Below are positions 37,689 to 44,878 of a stretch of 64,000 nt of DNA, piece after piece. The translations under genes and the position numbers were made by a program. Position 1 is the stretch's first letter. The number at the start of each line of letters is the position of its first letter. This DNA comes from Pseudarthrobacter sp. (GTDB lineage Bacteria; Actinomycetota; Actinomycetes; Actinomycetales; Micrococcaceae): contig JAPSJV010000002.1 in the NCBI GenBank assembly GCA_031178005.1, positions 166,226 to 230,225 on the forward strand, read 5' to 3'. The notes below the pieces were generated by a model, which was given only the letters and a program-made list of their open reading frames with translations, was not told the origin of the DNA and did not search any database.

Positions 37689-38515
37689 GCACCCTGACCC
37701 AAACAGCAACAGCGGCCATCGATGGCACCACGAGGCCCCGCAATGCCGTTGCAGGGCTTGCCCGGGATACCTGGATCGTGATGGTCCGTGAGCTCCGGCC
37801 GGTGCTGCGTGACCCGTTCTCGCTGGTCTTCAGCCTGGTCCAGCCCCTGATGTTCCTGGTCCTGTTTGGTCCGCTGCTGGCCGGATCCCTCACGGGGACG
37901 GGCGTCCTGGACGGCAACGCGTGGCAGTGGTTCCTGCCGGCGATCCTCGTGATGACAACGTTGTTCGGGACCGCGAGCACAGGCGCCAACCTCTTGTACG
38001 AGTTCCAGACCGGCGCCCACGAGCGGATGCTCGTCACACCCCTTTCCCGGCCTTCCCTCCTGATCGGCCGATCCCTCAAGGAACTGGTACCCCTCACCGG
38101 GCAGGCCCTTCTCCTGATCGTCGTCATGATCCCGTTCGGCTTCCAACTCCACGTCCTGGGGGCGTTGGCCGGACTGGCATTGCTGGGTGTGCTGGGCATA
38201 GGCCTGGGTTCGCTCAGCTACGCAGTCGCCACGGCAGTCCGCAGGCAGGACTGGATGTTCTGGGTGGTGCACCAGACAGTGATTTTCCCGCTGATGATTC
38301 TTTCCGGAATGCTGCTGCCGCTGGAGACCGGTCCAGCCTGGATGCAGGCCGCGGCCAAGGCGAATCCCCTGGCCTACGTGGTGGATGCCGAACGGGCGCT
38401 GTTTGCCGGTGACCTGACCTCCCCGGTGGTGCTGTGGGGATGGCTCGCTGCTCTTGCCACGGCCGCGGTGGGCCTGCTGGTGGGGATCCGCCTGATGGCA
38501 CGCAGCGCCGACTAG
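37685..38515 (+). CDS. ABC-2 type exporter permease (DrrB family)
   Basis: 276-residue membrane protein of the ABC-2 family with about six hydrophobic segments. Family features include RELRPVLRDPFSLVFSLVQPL (N-terminal coupling segment), FQTGAHERMLVTPLSRPSLLIGR and the C-terminal MILSGMLLPLETGPAWMQ followed by NPLAYVVDAERALF. It pairs with the preceding DrrA-type ATPase, overlapping it by ATGA. The N-terminus has 27 hydrophilic residues before the first helix. Confidence 0.9.
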   Translation: MSTLTQTATAAIDGTTRPRNAVAGLARDTWIVMVRELRPVLRDPFSLVFSLVQPLMFLVLFGPLLAGSLTGTGVLDGNAWQWFLPAILVMTTLFGTASTGANLLYEFQTGAHERMLVTPLSRPSLLIGRSLKELVPLTGQALLLIVVMIPFGFQLHVLGALAGLALLGVLGIGLGSLSYAVATAVRRQDWMFWVVHQTVIFPLMILSGMLLPLETGPAWMQAAAKANPLAYVVDAERALFAGDLTSPVVLWGWLAALATAAVGLLVGIRLMARSAD

Positions 38516-38585
38516 CAGCGCCGTATCATCCGGAAATTCGGGTCTGCCACGGGTGGAGCGGCGTCCGTCGGTGGGGCAAGGCATA

Positions 38586-40586
38586 ATGGCGCGGGTGGGG
38601 AAAACAAAAAACATTGTCATTGGTCTTGTCACTCTGATGCTTGCCGCTCCGCTCGCTGCGTGCGACGACGGACGGGGAGGTGCCGAAGCTGCCGCAAAGC
38701 AGCTCGCGTCGGCACTTTCTGCCCTCGACGTCGGATCCCTTGCTTTTGAGGGCACGGACGCGGCGGCCGCAAACCAGCAGCTCAAGGAAACCTTTGAGGG
38801 CCTGGGCGACGTTAAGCCCGCCGTGCAGTCCGGTGAGTTGACGCTGGACGGATCAACGGCCAGCGTCCCGCTGAACTTCACCTGGGACCTCGGCGGAACC
38901 AAATGGGAGTACAGCTCCCAGGCGGACCTGGTGAAATCCGGCAGCGACTGGGCCACCAAGTGGAATCCGGCCCTGCTGGCGCCCCGGCTGGAAGAAGGCG
39001 AAAAACTCAGCCTGCGCAGCATGGAAGCGCCGCGCGGCCAGATCCTCGGTGCCGGAGATGCCCCTATTGTCCAGGAACGTGCCGTACTGCGTGTGGGCCT
39101 GGACAAAACGAAGGTGGCTGCCGAACAGGCCGAAGCATCCGCCCGCGCACTTGCAGCATTGCTGGGCCTGGACCCGGAGGCTTATGCCCAGCAAACGAAG
39201 GCCTCGGGTGCCGAGGCCTTCGTTGAAGGTATTGTGCTGCGCGGCTACACGCCGGAGATCACCGCCGACAAGGTGCTGGCGATTCCTGGTGCAGTGGCGT
39301 TGAACGACACCATGGCGCTGGCCCCCACCCGCACGTTCGCCCGGCCCCTGCTTGGGTCCGTGGGCCTGGCCAGCGCCGAACAGATCGAAAAGTCCAACGG
39401 CACCCTGCAGGATGGTGACAGCACGGGAACCGGTGGCCTGCAGCAGCAGTACGACTCCCAGCTGCGGGGCAAGGACGGTGTCCAGGTTGTTACCAAGATG
39501 CCGGAGGCCGCCGACGGCAGCGGATCGCCCGGTACCAAGATCGTCTTTGAAGCTCCTCCCACGCCGGGTGTGACGCTCAAGACCACGCTGGACCTGAACC
39601 TCCAGCAGCTCGCCGAGGACACCCTTGCCGGGGTGGGCCCCGCGTCGGCCATTGTGGCGCTGCGGCCCTCCAGCGGTGCGGTCCTGGCCGCAGCCTCCGG
39701 CCCGGGCAGCAACGGCTACAACACGGCAATGCTGGGACAGTACGCGCCCGGATCCACCTTCAAGATGGTGGATTCGCTGGCCATGATCCGCAACGGAATG
39801 ACTGCCGATTCAACAGTCCAGTGCACGCCCACGATTAACGTCGACGGCCGTAGCTTCAGGAATGCGCCCGGCTACCCGGAATCGTCCATCGGCGCGGTGA
39901 CCCTGCGGGATGCTTTTGCCCACTCCTGCAACACAGCCTTTATCGCCGCCCGGGACCAAGTCACCCAGCAGCAGCTCGAATCGGCTGCCGTGTCCATGGG
40001 CGTGGCGGTTGAGGCCCCACTGCTGGGCGCGTCGGCATTCCTGGGCTCCGTCCCCGGTGAAGCCAACGGTACCGAGCACGCGGCGTCGATGATCGGCCAG
40101 GGCAAGGTACTGATGTCTCCGCTCGCAGCGGCAATCATGGCCGGTTCGGTGGCCAAGGGCGCCCCTGTGTCATCGCAGCTGGTCCTGAACCCCGACGACG
40201 GTGGGTCCACCGATGCCGCTACGGGAACCCTTGCTGCCGGGGCGCCGTCGCCGTCTGCTCCTGCGCCATCGTCAACAGTCACGCCCGAGGCACCGGCAAC
40301 GGCAGCGGGCACCCCCATTACGGCTGAAGAAGCTGCCGCCTTGAGCGACATGATGCGCGCCGTTGTCACCTCCGGGCACGCCGGTTTCCTGGCCGCCGTC
40401 CCGGGTGCTCCCGTGGGGGCAAAGACCGGCACAGCAGAGTTCGGGAGCGATAACCCGCCCAAGACGCATGCCTGGATCGTCGCCGTCCACGGTGACCTCG
40501 CCGTGGCCGTATTTGTCGAGGAAGGCGGACTGGGCGCCGAAGTTTCCGGCCCGCTGCTGCAGAAGTTCCTGACGGCGGCCGGCTGA
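38586..40586 (+). CDS. Penicillin-binding protein, lipoprotein type with NTF2-like domain
   Basis: 666-residue transpeptidase (PBP2a/PbpA-type class B). The N-terminus has a signal sequence and a lipobox LAAC at residues 23-26, so it may be a lipoprotein. An NTF2-like/MecA_N domain (about 35-140) is followed by a dimerisation domain and the transpeptidase domain: SxxK Ser 390 (GSTFK), SxN Ser 447 (SCN) and KTG at 613-615 (AKTGTAEFG). A Pro/Ser/Ala-rich insert lies before the KTG motif. ATG 38586 is preferred over GTG 38553. It probably cross-links peptidoglycan at the cell surface. Confidence 0.9.
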   Translation: MARVGKTKNIVIGLVTLMLAAPLAACDDGRGGAEAAAKQLASALSALDVGSLAFEGTDAAAANQQLKETFEGLGDVKPAVQSGELTLDGSTASVPLNFTWDLGGTKWEYSSQADLVKSGSDWATKWNPALLAPRLEEGEKLSLRSMEAPRGQILGAGDAPIVQERAVLRVGLDKTKVAAEQAEASARALAALLGLDPEAYAQQTKASGAEAFVEGIVLRGYTPEITADKVLAIPGAVALNDTMALAPTRTFARPLLGSVGLASAEQIEKSNGTLQDGDSTGTGGLQQQYDSQLRGKDGVQVVTKMPEAADGSGSPGTKIVFEAPPTPGVTLKTTLDLNLQQLAEDTLAGVGPASAIVALRPSSGAVLAAASGPGSNGYNTAMLGQYAPGSTFKMVDSLAMIRNGMTADSTVQCTPTINVDGRSFRNAPGYPESSIGAVTLRDAFAHSCNTAFIAARDQVTQQQLESAAVSMGVAVEAPLLGASAFLGSVPGEANGTEHAASMIGQGKVLMSPLAAAIMAGSVAKGAPVSSQLVLNPDDGGSTDAATGTLAAGAPSPSAPAPSSTVTPEAPATAAGTPITAEEAAALSDMMRAVVTSGHAGFLAAVPGAPVGAKTGTAEFGSDNPPKTHAWIVAVHGDLAVAVFVEEGGLGAEVSGPLLQKFLTAAG

Positions 40587-40642
40587 GGCGGTCCGGAAGC
40601 GGCCGCCCGCGCCGATTCGGTGGGCCGTGGGAGGATTGACCA

Positions 40643-42325
40643 GTGGCCCATATTGACGTCTCCGGCATCGACTACTTCCTCTCCGACGGAACCCAGCTCC
40701 TCAACGGAGTGACCTTCAAGGTTCCGGACGGCACCAAAACGGCCCTCATCGGGCCCAACGGCACGGGAAAGACCACTCTCTTCCGCATCATCGCCGGCGA
40801 TTTGAATCCCGACGAAGGTGTAGTGGGCAAGTCCGGCAACATGGGCATCATGCGGCAGTTCGTAGGCCAGGTCCGCGACGACTCAACGGTCCGGGACCTG
40901 CTGGTTTCCGCGGCACCACCCGGACTGGCAGCAGCTGCGAAGGCCGTGGACCAGACCGAGCTGGCCATGCTGGAGCACGATGACGAGCCCACCCAGATGG
41001 CCTATGCCCAGGCGATTGTGGACTGGGGAGACGCCGGTGGATACGACGTCGAAACCGTGTGGGACGAGGTCTGCATGGCGGCCCTGGGCCTGCCCTTCGA
41101 CAAGGCCCAGCACAGGCGTGCGTCAACCCTGTCCGGTGGCGAGCAGAAGCGCCTGGTCCTGGAGGCACTGTTCGCCGGCCCAGACGAGCTGCTGCTACTT
41201 GACGAGCCGGATAACTACCTTGACGTCCCGGGCAAACGCTGGCTTGAAGGCAAGCTCAACGAGTCGAAGAAGACGGTCCTGTTCATCAGCCACGACCGCG
41301 AACTGCTGAACAACGCCGCCGGCCGCATTGTCACCCTGGAACCCGGCATCAACGGAGCAGGGGCCTGGGTGCATGGCGGGGGCTTCGGTTCCTATGTGGA
41401 CGCCCGCGCCGACCGCAACGCCCGCTTTGAGGAGCTTCGAAAGCGCTGGGACGAGGAGCACGTCAAGCTCAAGGAACTCGTCAACATGTACAAGAACAAA
41501 GCCGCGTTCCGTTCCGACATGGCCAATCGGTACCACGCGGCGCAGACCAGGCTGGCAAAGTTCCTCGAGGCCGGCCCGCCGGAAGCCTTGCCCATCGAAC
41601 AGAACGTCAAGATGCGGCTCAAGGGCGGACGGACGGCAAAACGGGCCATCGTCGCCGAAAAGCTGGAGCTCACCGGCCTGATGAAGCCGTTCTCCACCGA
41701 AGTCTGGTTTGGCGACCGCGTCGGAGTCCTTGGCTCCAACGGTTCCGGCAAAAGCCACTTCCTGCGGCTGCTGGCCACGGGAGGCACGGATCCGGAGCGC
41801 GAGCACCTGCCCGTTTCCGACGTCGAGATCGCCGAGGTGCCCCACGAAGGCACCGTGAAGCTCGGGGCCCGCATCCGCCCGGGGTTCTTCGCACAGACGC
41901 ATGTGCGCCCCGACCTGCTGGGCAAGACCCTGCTGGACATCCTGCACCGCGGGGACGAGCACCGCTCAGGCATGGGCCGCGAGGCCGCCGCAGGTGCGCT
42001 GGACGGATACGGCCTGGCCGGTCAGTCGGAGCAGAAGTACGAGTCCCTGTCAGGTGGCCAGCAGGCCCGGTTCCAGATCCTGCTGCTGCAGCTCTCCGGC
42101 GCCACGCTGCTGCTCCTCGATGAGCCTACTGACAACCTGGACCTGCATTCAGCCGAGGCCCTGGAGCGGGCGATTGACCACTTTGAAGGAACAGTCCTGG
42201 CCGTCACCCACGACCGCTGGTTTGCCCGTACCTTCGACCGGTTCCTGGTGTTCGGCTCCGACGGCAAGGTGTATGAATCGGCGGAACCTGTGTGGGATGA
42301 AAAGCGGGTGGAGCGGGTCCGCTAG
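40643..42325 (+). CDS. ABC-F family ATP-binding protein
   Basis: 560-residue soluble protein with two ABC ATPase domains and no membrane segment, as in ABC-F translation factors that act on the ribosome. Domain 1 has GPNGTGKTTL, LSGGEQKRL and LLLLDEPDNYLD. The linker is charged (about 255-320). Domain 2 has GSNGSGKSHFL, LSGGQQARF and LLLLDEPTDNLD. It resembles the Uup/EttA-like group, and antibiotic protection is possible but not evident. Start is GTG 40643 with GGGAGGA upstream. The stop codon overlaps that of the convergent regulator gene. Confidence 0.9.
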   Translation: MAHIDVSGIDYFLSDGTQLLNGVTFKVPDGTKTALIGPNGTGKTTLFRIIAGDLNPDEGVVGKSGNMGIMRQFVGQVRDDSTVRDLLVSAAPPGLAAAAKAVDQTELAMLEHDDEPTQMAYAQAIVDWGDAGGYDVETVWDEVCMAALGLPFDKAQHRRASTLSGGEQKRLVLEALFAGPDELLLLDEPDNYLDVPGKRWLEGKLNESKKTVLFISHDRELLNNAAGRIVTLEPGINGAGAWVHGGGFGSYVDARADRNARFEELRKRWDEEHVKLKELVNMYKNKAAFRSDMANRYHAAQTRLAKFLEAGPPEALPIEQNVKMRLKGGRTAKRAIVAEKLELTGLMKPFSTEVWFGDRVGVLGSNGSGKSHFLRLLATGGTDPEREHLPVSDVEIAEVPHEGTVKLGARIRPGFFAQTHVRPDLLGKTLLDILHRGDEHRSGMGREAAAGALDGYGLAGQSEQKYESLSGGQQARFQILLLQLSGATLLLLDEPTDNLDLHSAEALERAIDHFEGTVLAVTHDRWFARTFDRFLVFGSDGKVYESAEPVWDEKRVERVR

Positions 42326-43023
42326 GGCCTGCTGTCCGGACTCGACGGTTGGGGTAGACCGGCTTCGGGTCCGGCCTGTCCTCCCATGGCGGATGCCAGG
42401 CGCTCCCGCGCGCGTCCCAGGTGCTCGTCCAGTAGCTGGGCCGCCGCATCCCCTTCACCGGATTCGATGAGTTCGAGAATCTTCTGGTGCTCGGCATGAA
42501 TCAGCGAGCTGTCCAGGAGTTGCAGCGATTGGACCCGGACCATGCACATCCTTACCTCGCCTACCAGTGAGCGATACATCCGACTGATGCGTTCATTGCC
42601 TACTGCGTCGATCAGGCTCAGATGGAACCGCATGTCCGGTTCGACGACGTCCAGTGGTGCTCCGCTTTGCAGCGCGGCGATCTCGGCGTTCGCTGCGACG
42701 GCCGCTGCGGGTACGGTCTTTTTCCTGGCGAGGCGGCGCAGCACTTCGCTCTCGAGGTAGGCGCGCGCCAGGTAGATATCCCGTACGGAACCCGGTCCAA
42801 GTTCGATCACCCGGGCGGTTTTATGGGTCCCGCGGTCCAGCAGGCCTTCGGCAACGAGCTTTTCGATCGATGCCTTTGCGGTGGGACGCGCCACATCATA
42901 GGACGAGGCGACGTCGGTTTCCGTCAGTGTCTGCCCGGAAACCAGGTCTCCGGAAAAGATGCGGCCCCGTAAGTCAGTGGCGATCGCTTCCACGATCGAC
43001 ACTGCCGCAATTCTCCCCGCCAC
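42322..43023 (-). CDS. FCD-domain GntR transcriptional regulator (LldR-like)
   Basis: 233-residue GntR-family repressor. The N-terminal winged helix contains DLRGRIFSGDLVSGQTLTET and SYDVARPTAKASIEKLVAEGLL. The FCD ligand domain (about 80-215) carries RAYLESEVLRRLARKK, the metal/ligand histidines in DMRFHLSLIDAVGN and AEHQKILELI. It diverges from the lactate permease/D-lactate dehydrogenase genes and the intergenic region has a TNGTNNNACNA operator, so it is probably the lactate-responsive regulator. Start is GTG 43023 with AAGGGGG upstream. Confidence 0.85.
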   Translation of the reverse strand: MAGRIAAVSIVEAIATDLRGRIFSGDLVSGQTLTETDVASSYDVARPTAKASIEKLVAEGLLDRGTHKTARVIELGPGSVRDIYLARAYLESEVLRRLARKKTVPAAAVAANAEIAALQSGAPLDVVEPDMRFHLSLIDAVGNERISRMYRSLVGEVRMCMVRVQSLQLLDSSLIHAEHQKILELIESGEGDAAAQLLDEHLGRARERLASAMGGQAGPEAGLPQPSSPDSRP

Positions 43024-43087
43024 CGCGAGCCCCCTTCAGAAGCGCCACATTTGTCCTCAATCTTGCCAGAAAAATTGACATGCTCAC

Positions 43088-43116
43088 TTGACGGTCATGT
43101 GTACTTGTAAGACAAT
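43088..43116 (+). promoter_or_regulatory. Lactate permease promoter with GntR/FCD operator
   Basis: TTGACG (43088-43093) and GACAAT (43111-43116) are 17 bases apart. TTGTAAGACAA at 43105-43115 matches TNGTNNNACNA, the operator of actinobacterial LldR, and overlaps the -10. That fits repression by the neighbouring regulator. Confidence 0.6.
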
Positions 43117-43162
43117 CGTTAGGCGGCACGGTGCTGTGACGCCTCACACAATTCGGAGATTT

Positions 43163-44878
43163 ATGTTCCAGCAGATTCTCGACCCCATCGCTGGGTCCCT
43201 CGTGCTTTCAGCTCTTTGCGCCGCGCTTCCGCTGCTTATGCTCTTCGTCCTGCTCGGGGTTTTTAAGGTCAAGGCGCCTAAAGCCGCACTTGCAGGCCTG
43301 GCCTTGTCCCTGGTCCTGGCTATCGTTGCCTGGCGGATGCCCGTTGGCCAGGCCCTCAGCGCCACGGCGGCAGGCGTCTTCTACGGACTGTTCCCGATCC
43401 TGTGGATCCTGGTTAATGCCCTCTGGATCTACCGGCTCACCGTCGCCACGCCGTGGTTCGAGGTGTTGGGACGCACCATTCGCTCCATCTCCAATGACCT
43501 GCGGATCCTGTCCATCCTGATTGCCTTCTGCTTCGGAGCCCTGCTGGAGTCACTGGCAGGCTTTGGCGCGCCGGTGGCCATTTCCGCGGCCATGCTGATG
43601 GCCGCCGGGATGAAGCCGCTCAAATCGGCGGTGGTATCGCTGCTGGCCAACACTGCACCGGTGGCCTTTGGGGCCATGGCCGCACCGATCATTGCCCTTA
43701 ACGGCGTTACGGGGTTGCCGCTGAATGAACTCTCCTCGATGGCCGGAAGGCAGACACCCTTCATTGCCTTGATTGTCCCGCTGTTGCTGGTGCTGATTGT
43801 CGACGGGCGCCGCGGGGTAAAGCAGACCTGGCCGGTGGCCCTCGTCGCCGGCGCCGCCTTTGCGGCAGCGCAGTTCGTCACCTCCAACTACTTCGCGGTG
43901 GAACTTACCGATGTAGTGGCCGCGGTTGTCACCGTGGCGGCGGTACTGCTGATGCTGAAGCTCTGGCAGCCGAAGGAATCCGTCGCGGCTGATAGTCCGG
44001 AGAGCATAGTCGCGGAAACCGTGCCGTCCGCGGTGGGGATATCCGCAGGCGCGGGTGGAAACAGTGCAGACAGGAATATCGCCAGTGGCCCCAGCCAGGC
44101 CGCCAATAGGGCCACGGCAGACAACTCCCGGCCTGAAGCCCGGCAGATCTGGATGGCGATCGCCCCGTACTTGGTCATCATCACGGTGTTTTCGATAGCC
44201 CAGGTGCCATTCGTCAAAACCTGGCTGGGCCAGGTGGGCAGCGTGACCTTCGCCTGGCCGGGGCTTGAGATCACCGATGCCGCCGGCAACGCAGTAAGCG
44301 GTACCAAGTTCAAGCTGGACCACATCAAGGCCACGGGCACGCTCCTGCTGTTCTCCGGGCTTATCACCATGGTGCTCTACAAAATTTCCGCTGTTCAGGG
44401 CCTGCGCATCTACCGGGACACAGTGGTCCAATTGCGTTGGACCATTGTCACTGTGACCGCCGTTCTGGGATTGTCGTTTGTGATGAACCTTTCCGGGCAG
44501 ACCACCACGCTGGGCTTCGCCCTGGCCTCGGCGGGCGGCTTCTTCGCCATACTGTCTCCGCTCATCGGCTGGATCGGCGTGGCCCTCACCGGCTCGGACA
44601 CCTCATCCAACTCCTTGTTCGGACAGATGCAGGCCACCGCTGCCGAGCAAACCGGGCTGTCTCCGGTACTGATGGCCGCCTCCAACTCCTCCGCGGGCGT
44701 CATGGGCAAGATGCTGTCGCTTCAGAACCTGGCGGTGGCATCAGCTGCCGTAGGACTTGATGGGGCGGAGGGCACCTTGTTCCGGAAGCTCATTGGCTGG
44801 AGCCTGGGTCTGCTGGCCCTGATTACGGTGCTCATCTACCTGCAGTCCACACCTGTCCTCAGCTGGATGGTGCCGTAA
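43163..44878 (+). CDS. L-lactate permease (LctP family)
   Basis: 571-residue polytopic transporter of the LctP family (usual length about 550), importing lactate or glycolate with protons. Conserved sequences include FGALLESLAGFGAPVAISAAMLMAAG, PVAFGAMAAPIIALNGVTG and the C-terminal LTGSDTSSNSLFGQMQA. The start at ATG 43163 (MFQQILDPIAGSL) follows a GGAG. A hydrophilic Ser/Ala-rich insert lies at about residues 275-320. The last base overlaps the D-lactate dehydrogenase start, giving a two-gene operon under the divergent FCD regulator. Confidence 0.93.
   Translation: MFQQILDPIAGSLVLSALCAALPLLMLFVLLGVFKVKAPKAALAGLALSLVLAIVAWRMPVGQALSATAAGVFYGLFPILWILVNALWIYRLTVATPWFEVLGRTIRSISNDLRILSILIAFCFGALLESLAGFGAPVAISAAMLMAAGMKPLKSAVVSLLANTAPVAFGAMAAPIIALNGVTGLPLNELSSMAGRQTPFIALIVPLLLVLIVDGRRGVKQTWPVALVAGAAFAAAQFVTSNYFAVELTDVVAAVVTVAAVLLMLKLWQPKESVAADSPESIVAETVPSAVGISAGAGGNSADRNIASGPSQAANRATADNSRPEARQIWMAIAPYLVIITVFSIAQVPFVKTWLGQVGSVTFAWPGLEITDAAGNAVSGTKFKLDHIKATGTLLLFSGLITMVLYKISAVQGLRIYRDTVVQLRWTIVTVTAVLGLSFVMNLSGQTTTLGFALASAGGFFAILSPLIGWIGVALTGSDTSSNSLFGQMQATAAEQTGLSPVLMAASNSSAGVMGKMLSLQNLAVASAAVGLDGAEGTLFRKLIGWSLGLLALITVLIYLQSTPVLSWMVP

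Noticed and set aside
37274..39106. 610-codon minus-strand frame opposite the DrrAB-like ABC genes
   Set aside because: Overlaps three genes with clear motifs; the translated sequence has no domain signature.
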